From Pseudonocardia kunmingensis (GTDB lineage: Bacteria; Actinomycetota; Actinomycetes; Mycobacteriales; Pseudonocardiaceae), in contig NZ_VFPA01000001.1 in assembly GCF_006716445.1 (NCBI RefSeq), forward strand, positions 2,728,001-2,792,000: a stretch of 64,000 bases of DNA, in the 5' to 3' direction. The notes beneath the pieces are model-generated. The model was not told the DNA's origin and did not search any database. It saw only the letters and a program-made list of their open reading frames with translations. The first letter of the stretch is position 1; every line of letters starts with the position of its first letter. The position numbers and the translations under genes were made by a program. Shown here in pieces: positions 48,980 through 57,018 of this stretch.

Positions 48980-51304
48980 TCATGGTCGTGCGGGGATGAC
49001 CTGCACCCGCACCACGCGCCGGTCCGCCGTCGAGATCTCGTGCACCGGGCCCGTCAGCTCCACCTCGGCCGTGAGCACGGGGTCGGCGCAGCTGCGGCCG
49101 ACGAACAGCGGCACCCTGCCCGGCTCGACCACCCGGATCATGCGCCGGTCGGTGAAGGCCAGCCGGTGGGTCGGCACGTCGAGCACCACCTCGGCGCTCT
49201 GGCCGGGCTCGAGGTCCACGCGGGCGTAGCCGAGCAGCTGCACGACCGGGCGCGTCACGGAGGCGACGACGTCGCGGGCGTAGAGCTGGACGACCTCGGC
49301 GCCCGCGCGGTCGCCGGTGTTGGTGACGCGGCAGCGGGCCACGATCGCGCCGTCGGTGGGCACGCGGGCCCGGTCGATGCGCAGGTCGTCGAGGGCGACC
49401 GTGGTGTAGGACAGCCCGTGCCCGAACGGGCGCACGGGCGCGGTGTCGAGGTTGCTCACCGAGCTCGCCCCGCCCAGTGCCGGGTGCAGGTAGCTGTAGG
49501 GCTGGGCGCCGACCGAGCGCGGCAGGCTGACCGGCAGCCGGCCCGAGGGGTTGATCCGCCCGGAGAGCACGCCGGCCACCGCGGCCGCGCCCTCCTGGCC
49601 GGGGAAGAAGGCCTGCACGACCGCGGCGCAGCGGGCCAGTGCCCAGTCCAGCACGTAGGGACGGCCGGTGAGCAGCACGAGCACGACGGGCGTGCCGGTC
49701 TCCAGCACGGCCTCGACGAGGCCGCGCTGCACACCGGGCAGGTCGAGCGAGTCGGCGTCGCAGCCCTCACCGGAGGTACCGCGGCCGAACAGCCCGGCCC
49801 GGTCGCCGACGACCGCCACGCACACCTGCGCCTCCCGGGCCGCGGCGACGGCGGCGGCGAAGCCGGTGGTGTCGTCGGTGTCGACGTCCGCACCGCGCGC
49901 GTGCGTCACGGCGGCGGCGGGCAGCTCAGCGCGGAGCGCGCCGAGCACGCTGGCCACGTCGAGGCCCAGCTCGACGCCGGGGTGCTGGGGCAGCACGTGG
50001 TTGGCGAAGCTGTAGCAACCGAACAAGGCGGCGGTGTCGTCGGCGTTCGGCCCCACCACCGCCACGCGGGCCGGTGCCGCGAGCGGCAGGACGCCGTCGT
50101 TGGAGAGCAGCACGACCGACTCCTGCGCCAACCGGGCGGCCAGCGCCCGGTGGGCGGGCGGGTCCAGGTCGATGGCCTCGGCGTCGACTCCCGTGTAGTC
50201 CTGCGGTGTCCGGTCGAGCAGTCCGAGCTGCTCCTTCTGCGCCAGCACCCGGGCGCACGCGCGGTCGACGACCTCCTCCGGCAGCGCGCCCGAGCGCACC
50301 CGCTCGGCCAGCGGCTCGAGGTAGGCGGTGCCGGTGGGCAGCTCCACGTCGATCCCGGCCGCGAGCGCCTGCGCGGCGGCGTCGCCGAGGTCGGTGGCGA
50401 CCCGGTGCAGGGTGTGCAGGAACGCGACGGAGAAGTAGTCGGCCACGACGGTGCCGGTGAAGCCCCACCGGTCCCGCAGCACGCCGGTCAGCAGGGCGGC
50501 GTCGGCCGCGACCGGGAGGCCGTCGATCTCGGCGTAGGAGTTCATGACCGAGGCGACGCCACCGTCCAGCACGGCCATCTCGAACGGCGGCAGGAGCACG
50601 TCGGCCACCTCGCGGGGTCCGGCGTGCACCGGGGCGAGGTTGCGCCCGGCCCGCGAGTTCGAGTAGCCCACGAAGTGCTTCAACGTGGCCAGGACGCCGC
50701 TGGACTGCACGCCCCGGACGTAGGCGGTGGCGATGGTGCCGACGACGTAGGGGTCCTCGGAGATGCACTCCTCCACCCGGCCCCAGCGGGCGTCGCGCAC
50801 GACGTCGAGCACCGGGGCGAGGCCCTGGTGGACGCCGAGGCTGCGCATCGACGCGCCGATCGCCGCGCCCATCGCCTCGACGAGCGCCGGGTCGAAGCTC
50901 GCGCCCCAGGCGAGCGGCGCGGGGAAGGTCGTCGCCTTCCACGCGGCGAGGCCGGTGAGGCATTCCTCGTGGACGAGGGCGGGGATCCCGAGCCGGGTGT
51001 CCGCGGTGAGCAGGCGCTGCTTCTCGGCCAGCGCCCTCACCCCCTCGACGGGGTCGACCGGGGCGGTGCCGAAGGGGCGGGTGAGCTGCCCGAGCCCGTG
51101 CGCGGCGAACGCCGCGAACCCGCTCTCCTCCGCCTGCATCGCGTCCTGCATCGGCGCGACGTCACCGCCCTCGCCCGAGCCGCCGCGGCCCTCCCACAGC
51201 CCGACGAGCTGAGCGAGCTTCTCCTCCAGGCTCATGCCCGCGATGAGCCGGTCGATCCGCGACGGCTCGCCGACGGTGGCACGCGGGGACGCGTCGGTGC
51301 TCAT
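48980..51304 (-). CDS. GH3 glycosidase, beta-glucosidase/beta-xylosidase type
   Basis: The 774-residue enzyme has the GH3 N-terminal barrel (SGVLATLKHFVGYSNSRAGR, then the nucleophile Asp in TGTVVADYFSV), the C-terminal alpha/beta domain (AQESVVLLSNDGVLPLA, VVGPNADD, GRINPSGRLPVSLPRS) and a fibronectin-III-like domain from about 650. No signal peptide is seen, so it should act on imported oligosaccharides. Two CGAAANTTTCG palindromes lie between it and the divergent LacI gene; that site type is known for xylan-utilization repressors (XlnR/BxlR) of streptomycetes, which favours a beta-xylosidase. No ABC importer is adjacent. Confidence 0.9.
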   Translation of the reverse strand: MSTDASPRATVGEPSRIDRLIAGMSLEEKLAQLVGLWEGRGGSGEGGDVAPMQDAMQAEESGFAAFAAHGLGQLTRPFGTAPVDPVEGVRALAEKQRLLTADTRLGIPALVHEECLTGLAAWKATTFPAPLAWGASFDPALVEAMGAAIGASMRSLGVHQGLAPVLDVVRDARWGRVEECISEDPYVVGTIATAYVRGVQSSGVLATLKHFVGYSNSRAGRNLAPVHAGPREVADVLLPPFEMAVLDGGVASVMNSYAEIDGLPVAADAALLTGVLRDRWGFTGTVVADYFSVAFLHTLHRVATDLGDAAAQALAAGIDVELPTGTAYLEPLAERVRSGALPEEVVDRACARVLAQKEQLGLLDRTPQDYTGVDAEAIDLDPPAHRALAARLAQESVVLLSNDGVLPLAAPARVAVVGPNADDTAALFGCYSFANHVLPQHPGVELGLDVASVLGALRAELPAAAVTHARGADVDTDDTTGFAAAVAAAREAQVCVAVVGDRAGLFGRGTSGEGCDADSLDLPGVQRGLVEAVLETGTPVVLVLLTGRPYVLDWALARCAAVVQAFFPGQEGAAAVAGVLSGRINPSGRLPVSLPRSVGAQPYSYLHPALGGASSVSNLDTAPVRPFGHGLSYTTVALDDLRIDRARVPTDGAIVARCRVTNTGDRAGAEVVQLYARDVVASVTRPVVQLLGYARVDLEPGQSAEVVLDVPTHRLAFTDRRMIRVVEPGRVPLFVGRSCADPVLTAEVELTGPVHEISTADRRVVRVQVIPARP

Positions 51305-51320
51305 GGAGCCCTTCCGGTGG

Positions 51321-51333
51321 TCGAAAGTTTCGA
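51321..51333. promoter_or_regulatory. LacI operator, GH3 side
   Basis: TCGAAAGTTTCGA, a perfect palindrome about 17 nt upstream of the GH3 start, matches the CGAAANTTTCG operator of XlnR/BxlR-like repressors. Confidence 0.75.
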
Positions 51334-51411
51334 ATACTTGCGACTTGCGGCGCTGACGGTAAGTTGCGGCCCAAACGCCCGTCAAGCACGTCCGCCTGAA
51401 GCTCATCGCTC

Positions 51412-51424
51412 CCGAAACTTTCGG
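51412..51424. promoter_or_regulatory. LacI operator, repressor side
   Basis: CCGAAACTTTCGG, a perfect palindrome ending 14 nt before the lacI-type ATG, 91 bp from the first site. The spacing would allow one tetramer or two dimers to control both divergent promoters. Confidence 0.75.
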
Positions 51425-51438
51425 TCGGAGGAGGGCCC

Positions 51439-52446
51439 ATGCCCAGCCGTCGCGTGACGATCGCGGAGATCGCCGCTTCCGCAGGCGTCTCGGTGCCGAC
51501 CGTGTCCAAGGTCCTCAACGGTCGCTCGGACGTCGCGGAGGCCACCCGCAAGCGCGTGCAGCAGATCATGGCCGAGCGGGGCTACCGCCGCCGTGCATCG
51601 GGCGGCAGCCGTCGGGTCGGCCTGGTCGACATGGTGCTGCCGAGCCTCGACTCGCCGTGGGTGGTCGAGGTGCTGCGCGGCGCCGAGGCCGAGGCCCGCC
51701 GGTCGGGCACGCAGATCGCGGTGACCTCGGCGGACGGGGAGCCCGCGGGCGAGCGCCGGTGGTTGGACCGGCTGGCCACGCGCCGCTCCGACGGCCTGGT
51801 CCTGGTGGTCAGCGAGGCCGCGCCGGAGGCCGTCGAGCAGCTGGCCGCGCTGCACACACCGGTCGTGCTGCTCGACCCGGTCGGCGGGAGCGCACCCGAG
51901 TTCGCCACGGTGGGCGCCACGAACTGGGCGGGTGGGGTGAGCGCGGTGGAGCACCTCGTCGCGCTCGGGCACCGGCGGATCGCCGTCCTCTCCGGACGAC
52001 CGCAGCTCGTGTGCAGCCAGGAGCGCGTCGAGGGATACCGCGCCGCACTGGGCCGCGCCGGCATCGCGGTCGACGAGCGGCTCGTGCACTTCGGCGACTT
52101 CCGGCCCAGCGGCGGCCGGGCGGGCACCCGCGCGGTGCTCGACCTGCCCGACCCGCCGACCGCGATCTTCGCGGGCTCCGACATGCAGGCGTTCGGCGTC
52201 TACCAGGAGGCCGCCGAGCGAGGGCTGCGCATCCCGGAGGACCTCAGCGTCGTCGGCTTCGACGACATCGCCTTCAGCGAGCTGATGGCCCCGCAGCTCA
52301 CCACCGTGCGCCAGCCGCTGGCCCGGATGGCGGCCGAGTCCGTGCGGCTGCTGCTGGCCGCGGGCGAGGACGGCATCCCCGACCCGCCGCCGCGCCTGGA
52401 GCTGGCCACCCACCTCGTCGTGCGGGGGAGCACCGGCCCGGCGTGA
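51439..52446 (+). CDS. LacI-family repressor, XlnR/BxlR-like by operator
   Basis: The 335-residue regulator has the LacI helix-turn-helix and hinge at 1-55 (VTIAEIAASAGVSVPTVSKV, LNGRSDVAEATRKRVQQIMA) and a periplasmic-binding-protein-like core with VEHLVALGHRRIAVLSG, ERVEGYRAALGRAG, PTAIFAGSDMQAFGVYQEA and DLSVVGFDDIAFSELMAP. GGAGGAGGG lies before the ATG. It is divergent from the GH3 gene, and two matching palindromes lie between them. The inducer is probably a short xylo- or gluco-oligosaccharide; that is inferred from the operator type. Confidence 0.9.
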   Translation: MPSRRVTIAEIAASAGVSVPTVSKVLNGRSDVAEATRKRVQQIMAERGYRRRASGGSRRVGLVDMVLPSLDSPWVVEVLRGAEAEARRSGTQIAVTSADGEPAGERRWLDRLATRRSDGLVLVVSEAAPEAVEQLAALHTPVVLLDPVGGSAPEFATVGATNWAGGVSAVEHLVALGHRRIAVLSGRPQLVCSQERVEGYRAALGRAGIAVDERLVHFGDFRPSGGRAGTRAVLDLPDPPTAIFAGSDMQAFGVYQEAAERGLRIPEDLSVVGFDDIAFSELMAPQLTTVRQPLARMAAESVRLLLAAGEDGIPDPPPRLELATHLVVRGSTGPA

Positions 52447-52479
52447 CGCGGCTCGCGCCCCGGGGCGCCCGCACGGGCG

Positions 52480-52505
52480 TATAGTTGCTTGTTGGCAGAC
52501 AAATA
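52480..52505 (+). promoter_or_regulatory. Promoter and operator-like dyad of MarR-MFS operon
   Basis: The -10 box TATAGT (52480-52485) is followed at once by TTGCTTGTTGGCAGACAAAT, whose TTGT...ACAA half sites form a dyad across the probable transcription start. This is the usual form and place of a MarR autoregulatory operator. GGGGAGGG then precedes the GTG. Confidence 0.6.
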
Positions 52506-52519
52506 AACGGGGAGGGCAC

Positions 52520-52972
52520 GTGGCCGCGGGATTCGAGGACGACGACGTCGCCCGCCTCCGCATCGCGCTGGGGCGCATCTCCCGCTTCCTCGACCGGCGC
52601 TCCCGGGGCGACCAGCTGACGCGCACGCAGGCGTCCGTGCTGGCCAGCGTGATGCGCCTGGGCCCGATCCGGATCTCCGAGCTGGCCGACGTCGAGGGCG
52701 TCAACCCCACGATGCTCTCGCGGATCGTCGCGAAGCTGGAGGACGCCGGGTTGTTCCGGCGCCTGCCCGACCCGGCCGACGGCCGCGTCGTCCTCGTGGA
52801 GGTCACCGAGGCCGGCCGCGTCGAGCAGCTGCGGTTGCGCGCCGAGCGCAGCGAGCTGTTGAGCGCCCGGCTCTCCGCCCTGCCCCCGGACCGCGCGGCC
52901 GAACTGCTCGCCGCCCTGCCCGCCCTCGAATCACTGGCGAACGAACTCGCCCCCCGAACGGAGAACGGATGA
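52520..52972 (+). CDS. MarR-family regulator
   Basis: The 150-residue winged-helix protein has RLRIALGRISRFLDRRSRGD, LTRTQASVLASVMRLGPIRI, ELADVEGVNPTMLSRIVAKL and the wing FRRLPDPADGRVVLVEVTEAG. These match MarR proteins that control efflux. Its stop overlaps the ATG of the MFS gene (ATGA), and the upstream dyad suggests repression of both. The signal is unknown, often an aromatic acid or drug in this family. GGGGAGGG is close before the GTG. Confidence 0.9.
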   Translation: MAAGFEDDDVARLRIALGRISRFLDRRSRGDQLTRTQASVLASVMRLGPIRISELADVEGVNPTMLSRIVAKLEDAGLFRRLPDPADGRVVLVEVTEAGRVEQLRLRAERSELLSARLSALPPDRAAELLAALPALESLANELAPRTENG

Positions 52973-54249
52973 CCCTCATCGGCGAGCGTGCGCTCGCCCC
53001 GCTCGACGCCCTGCGCCGTCAGACCTTCGCCTCCCTGTCCATCCCCAACTACCGCCTCTTCATCGGCGGCCAGGCCGTGTCGCTGGCCGGCACCTGGATG
53101 CAGACCATCGCCCAGTCCTGGCTGGTCCTGCAGCTCACCGGGTCGGCCACCGCCGTCGGGCTGGTCGTCGCCCTGCAGACGCTGCCGATCCTCCTGTTCG
53201 GCCCCTACGCCGGCGTGGTCGTCGACCGGCTGGACAAGCGCACGCTGCTCGTCGGCCTGCTCTCCGTGATGGGCGCGCAGGCCGTGGTGCTCGGCGTGCT
53301 GACGGCCACCGGCACCGTGGCGCTCTGGCACGTCTACGTGCTCGCCTTCCTGCTCGGCACGGTGAGCAGCGTCGAGAACCCGGCCCGCCAGACGTTCGTC
53401 CAGGAGCTCGTCGGCGCCGACAACCTGCGCAACGCCGTGAGCCTCAACTCGGTGCTGGCCAACGTCTCCCGCGCCGTCGGGCCCGCCCTCGCCGGCATCG
53501 TCATCGCCACCGGCGGCATGGCCGTCTGCTTCCTGCTCAACGCGGCGAGCTTCGCCGCCGTCATCGTCTCGCTGACCCGCCTCGACCGGGCCGCCCTCAC
53601 CCCCTCGGCGCCCACCCCCCGCGCGCCCGGCCAGCTGCGGGAGGGCCTTGCCTACGTCCGGCGCACCCCGGTGCTGGCCGTGCCGCTGGTGATGATGGCG
53701 CTGGTCGGCTGCCTCGCCTACGAGTTCCAGGTGGTCCTGCCCATCGTCGCGAGCGAGACCTTCGCCGGCGACGCGAGCACCTACGGCTTCCTCACCGCCG
53801 CGATGGGGGTGGGCGCCGTGGTCGGCGGCCTCGGCATGGCCGCGTGGGGACGCACCGGCATGTGGTCGCTCGCCGTCGCGGCGGCAGCGTTCGGCGTCGC
53901 GATGCTGGCCACCGCGCTGGCCCCCACGCTGCTGGTCGCGCTCGTGGGGATGGCGCTGGTGGGCGCCGCGAGCGTCGCGTTCCAGTCCACGGGCAACAGC
54001 ACCCTGCAGCTGGCCTCGGCCCCGCACATGCGCGGGCGCGTCATGGCGCTGTGGGCGGTGGCGTTCCTCGGCTCCACGCCGATCGGCGGCCCGATCGCCG
54101 GCTACGTCAGCCAGCACCTCGGCGGCCGCGCCGGTTTGGCGATGGGCGCGGTGGCCTGCCTGCTCGCGGCCGGTCTCACCGCGCTCGTCGCCCGCCGCGA
54201 GCAGCGGCGCGCAGGCGCCGGGGCCGGGCAGCCCGTTCCCACCGGCTGA
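52969..54249 (+). CDS. MFS exporter, DHA3/enterobactin-exporter type
   Basis: The 426-residue carrier has 12 predicted helices and the DHA3-type marks: FIGGQAVSLAGTWMQTIAQS in helix 1, GPYAGVVVDRLDKRTLLVG as the loop motif, SSVENPARQTFVQELVG and NAVSLNSVLANVSRAVGPAL in the first half, and MRGRVMALWAVAFLGSTPIG in the second. Family members export macrolides, siderophores or other drugs. It is translationally coupled to the MarR gene. The last 15 residues are Ala/Gly/Pro-rich. Confidence 0.9.
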   Translation: MTLIGERALAPLDALRRQTFASLSIPNYRLFIGGQAVSLAGTWMQTIAQSWLVLQLTGSATAVGLVVALQTLPILLFGPYAGVVVDRLDKRTLLVGLLSVMGAQAVVLGVLTATGTVALWHVYVLAFLLGTVSSVENPARQTFVQELVGADNLRNAVSLNSVLANVSRAVGPALAGIVIATGGMAVCFLLNAASFAAVIVSLTRLDRAALTPSAPTPRAPGQLREGLAYVRRTPVLAVPLVMMALVGCLAYEFQVVLPIVASETFAGDASTYGFLTAAMGVGAVVGGLGMAAWGRTGMWSLAVAAAAFGVAMLATALAPTLLVALVGMALVGAASVAFQSTGNSTLQLASAPHMRGRVMALWAVAFLGSTPIGGPIAGYVSQHLGGRAGLAMGAVACLLAAGLTALVARREQRRAGAGAGQPVPTG

Positions 54250-54261
54250 TCCGCCGGCCGG

Positions 54262-55044
54262 TCAGGGGCGGCCCGGGGCGACGCCGACGACCGCGACGCC
54301 GGCCGCGCGGTACGGGTCCAGCACCTCCGCGTCGGTCTCGTCCGTGACGAGCACCCACCCCGCGGGCAGCGGCGCCCAGCACGGCACGGCGTGCGGAGCC
54401 AGCTTGGTGGCGTCGGCGAGGACGACGACCCGGCGGGCGCGTTCGGCGACCTTCTCCTTCACCGCGGCCTCCGGCAGCGTCGGTTCGCCGACGCCGAGCA
54501 CCGGGTGCACGGCGTCACCGCCGAGGAAGGCGACGTCCACGACCAGCCGGTCCAGCGCCAGCGCCACCAGCGGCCCGACCAGCCCGTGGCTCTTCGCCGT
54601 GACCGAGCCGCCCACCAGCACGACCTCCAGCCCGGCCGCGCCCGCGAGGAAGAGCGCGATCTCCGGGCTGCGCGTCACCACGGTGAGCCCGGCGCGGCCC
54701 GGGAGGTGCTCGGCGAGCCGGGCGCAGGTGGAGCCCGAGTCGAGGAAGACCGTGCCGCTCTCGGGCAGCAGGCCCGCCGCGGCCGCCCCGATCGCCGCCT
54801 TGGCGGCCGGTTCCAGCCGCACCCGCTCGCTGAGCTCGCGCTCGTGGAACGCCGCAGCCGTCACCGCCCCGCCGTAGGTCCGGGTCACCGCACCCTGGCG
54901 CGTCAGCCTCCCCAGGTCGCGGCGCACCGTCGACGGTGAGACGTCCAGCGCCGCGGCGAGCGCGTCGACGTGCGTGGTCCCGGCCCGCAGCAGCGCCAGC
55001 AGCCGCTCGTGCCGGGACCGCGTGCCGCGGCGCAGCTCGGACAC
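54262..55044 (-). CDS. DeoR-family regulator of sugar-acid use
   Basis: The 260-residue protein has a DeoR helix-turn-helix (RHERLLALLRAGTTHVDALA, ALDVSPSTVRRDLGRLTRQG) and the sugar-phosphate-binding DeoRC domain with TVFLDSGSTCARLAEHLP, VVTRSPEIALFL, VVLVGGSV and VDVAFLGGDAVHP. The GTG start is 8 bp after the stop of the gluconate-type permease, so permease and regulator form one operon. The family answers to phosphorylated sugars. A kinase, expected for gluconate use, is not in the neighbourhood. A perfect CTTGCT/AGCAAG dyad upstream of the permease is its probable operator. Confidence 0.88.
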   Translation of the reverse strand: MSELRRGTRSRHERLLALLRAGTTHVDALAAALDVSPSTVRRDLGRLTRQGAVTRTYGGAVTAAAFHERELSERVRLEPAAKAAIGAAAAGLLPESGTVFLDSGSTCARLAEHLPGRAGLTVVTRSPEIALFLAGAAGLEVVLVGGSVTAKSHGLVGPLVALALDRLVVDVAFLGGDAVHPVLGVGEPTLPEAAVKEKVAERARRVVVLADATKLAPHAVPCWAPLPAGWVLVTDETDAEVLDPYRAAGVAVVGVAPGRP

Positions 55045-55052
55045 GATCCCGG

Positions 55053-56537
55053 TCAGCCGAGCACGAGGTCGGCCACGAGCAGCAGCGGGAGCGACGCCAC
55101 CCAGACGGCCGTGGTGATCCCCGACCAGCCGCGCAGCGCGGCCGTCCCGTCCAGCCCGGTGAAGCGGGTGACGACCCAGAAGTACGAGTCGTTGAAGTAG
55201 CTCGTCACGAGCGCACCCGCGCAGCACGCCAGCGCCGCGACCAGCGGGCTGAGCCCGAGCGAGCCGACCAGCGGCGCCGTCACGGAGGCGGCGGTGATCA
55301 TCGCGACCGTACCGGACCCCTGCGCCAGCCGGACCAGCGTGGAGACGAGGAACGGCACCAGGACGCCGGGCAGGCTGATCGCCGCGATCGCCTCGGCGAG
55401 CGCGTCGCCCACCCCCGAGGACCGCAGGACCTGGCCGAGCGCGCCACCGGCACCGGTGATCAGGATGATCAACCCGGCCGACGCCGCCGCGTCGGCGAGC
55501 CAGTTGTGCACCCGCCCGCGCGGCGTCCACCGCGGGAGCAGCAGGTAGACCGCGAGCGCGATCCCGATGACCAGTGCGATGACCGGGTTGCCGATGAAGG
55601 CCAGGGCCGCGGCCCAGTCGGAGGCGACGTAGCCCTCGCCGGTCAGTGCGCCCTGGTTGTTGCGGTCGATGGCGGTGGCCACCGTGTTCGCCACGATGAG
55701 CAGCAGCGGGACCAGCAGCGGGACGGACGCGAGGAACGCGCCGACCCGGTGCGGCCGGGCGCCGTCGGGCGGGGTGCCGAGCTCGGAGGCCGTGTCCGCG
55801 TCGTCACCCGCGTCGTCACCCGCGTCGCCGGTACCCGGCCCACCTTCGATCGTGGTGGTGCGCGCCGTTCCGCCCCCGCCGGTCGTCCCGTAGACCGCCG
55901 TGCGCACGGCCTGGCTGACCTCGCTCTCCAGCTTCGGGCCGAGCCACTTGGCGTACATCACCGCGACCGGCAGGAGGAGCACGGAGAACACCAGGCCGGC
56001 GAGGATGAGCCCACCCAGGTCGGCGCCGATGATGCCGGCGACGCCCAGCGGTCCCGGGGTGGGCGGCACGAGGCAGTGGGTGATCGCCATGCCTGCCCCG
56101 AGCGCGAGGGCGAGCGTGACGTAGCCGCGCTGCTCGGCGCGGGCGATCGAGCGGGCCAGCGGGTTCATGATCACGTACCCGGAGTCGCAGAACACCGGGA
56201 TGGAGACGAGGGCGCCCGTGCTCGCCATCGCCCACGGCTCCCGGCCCTTGCCGAAGAGGCGCAGGAACGCGTGCGCGAGCGCGCCCGCCGCCCCGGACAC
56301 CTCGAGGATCTTGCCGATCCCGACGCCGAGTCCGATCACGATGCCGATCGACGCGAGCGTGTTGCCGAAGCCGGTCGTGATCGACGAGACGATGTCGCCC
56401 GCGTTCTGGCCTGCCACCGCGCCGGTGACGACCGCGGCGACCAGCAGCGCGACGAACGCGTCGAGTCGGGTCCGCAGGACCAGCACGATGATGGTCGCGA
56501 TCCCAAGGACCAGGGCGAGCAGGAGTTGAAGGTCCAC
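55053..56537 (-). CDS. GntP-family gluconate/organic-acid permease
   Basis: The 494-residue permease has 12-14 helices with GntP blocks: SSITTGFGNTLASIGIVIGL, REPWAMASTGALVSIPVFCD, MAITHCLVPPTPGPLGVAG, QGSGTVAMITAASVT and SYFNDSYFWVVTRF. The HCLVPPTPGP segment is the family hallmark. A cytoplasmic loop at about 215-250 is expanded with acidic low-complexity sequence (GDAGDDAGDDAD), encoded by tandem 12-nt repeats near 55795-55830. The GTG has GAGGAGAG 10 nt upstream. It imports gluconate, fructuronate or a similar acid by proton symport; the substrate is not fixed by sequence. Confidence 0.9.
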   Translation of the reverse strand: MDLQLLLALVLGIATIIVLVLRTRLDAFVALLVAAVVTGAVAGQNAGDIVSSITTGFGNTLASIGIVIGLGVGIGKILEVSGAAGALAHAFLRLFGKGREPWAMASTGALVSIPVFCDSGYVIMNPLARSIARAEQRGYVTLALALGAGMAITHCLVPPTPGPLGVAGIIGADLGGLILAGLVFSVLLLPVAVMYAKWLGPKLESEVSQAVRTAVYGTTGGGGTARTTTIEGGPGTGDAGDDAGDDADTASELGTPPDGARPHRVGAFLASVPLLVPLLLIVANTVATAIDRNNQGALTGEGYVASDWAAALAFIGNPVIALVIGIALAVYLLLPRWTPRGRVHNWLADAAASAGLIILITGAGGALGQVLRSSGVGDALAEAIAAISLPGVLVPFLVSTLVRLAQGSGTVAMITAASVTAPLVGSLGLSPLVAALACCAGALVTSYFNDSYFWVVTRFTGLDGTAALRGWSGITTAVWVASLPLLLVADLVLG

Positions 56538-56608
56538 GTGGGGGGCTCTCCTCGTCGAGGGCGGTCACGGACCCGATGATCAGGCCCGGGCCATCCTCGG
56601 GCAGGAGA

Positions 56609-56623
56609 CTTGCTCGAAGCAAG
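56609..56623. promoter_or_regulatory. Operator-like palindrome before gntP-type gene
   Basis: CTTGCT-CGA-AGCAAG is a perfect 6-bp inverted repeat 72 bp upstream of the permease start and a candidate DeoR-protein site. A half-match GAGCAATTC follows at 56653. Confidence 0.5.
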
Positions 56624-56658
56624 CACTTCAGCCCACGAAGATGCGCAGATCGAGCAAT

Positions 56659-57018
56659 TCAGGCGAGCACGACGAGCAGGCCCGCCCCGGCCGCCGCGTA
56701 CACCGCGGCGGCCACCGCCCGGCGACCGCCGGACCCGCCCGAGCCCGGCGGCGCCCACCCCAGTGCCGGCCAGCGCAGGACCGCGCCCGCGACCCCGAAC
56801 CCGACCGCGCCGGCCGCCGCGACCCAGAGCCACGACAGCGCGACGGGCGGCGGCGCGACGGCTCGCACCGCCGCGAGCACCACGACGGCGTCCACGCCGG
56901 AGCTGACCAGCGCGTACCGGTCGCGGGCCGCGAACCGCGCGGACCACGCCCGCAGCACCTGCCCGACGACCATCGCCGCCGCGACCACCAGCACGACGGC
57001 CCCGCCCACCGCGTTCAT
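56659..57018 (-). CDS. Small membrane protein coupled to serine hydrolase
   Basis: The 119-residue product has four probable helices: GGAVVLVVAAAMVVGQVLRA, VDAVVVLAAVRAVAPP, LSWLWVAAAGAVGFGVAGAV and AVAAAVYAAAGAGLLVVLA. Its ATG overlaps the stop of the upstream serine hydrolase (ATGA), so the two are translated together, and the ArsR-like gene before them completes a three-gene operon. I recognise no family. Small membrane partners of this kind could anchor or assist the hydrolase; that is inference. Confidence 0.65.
   Translation of the reverse strand: MNAVGGAVVLVVAAAMVVGQVLRAWSARFAARDRYALVSSGVDAVVVLAAVRAVAPPPVALSWLWVAAAGAVGFGVAGAVLRWPALGWAPPGSGGSGGRRAVAAAVYAAAGAGLLVVLA

Noticed and set aside
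49040..51457. An 805-codon plus-strand open frame opposite the GH3 gene
   Set aside because: Low-complexity His/Arg/Gly/Val product typical of antisense GC-rich frames; GH3 motifs are on the minus strand.
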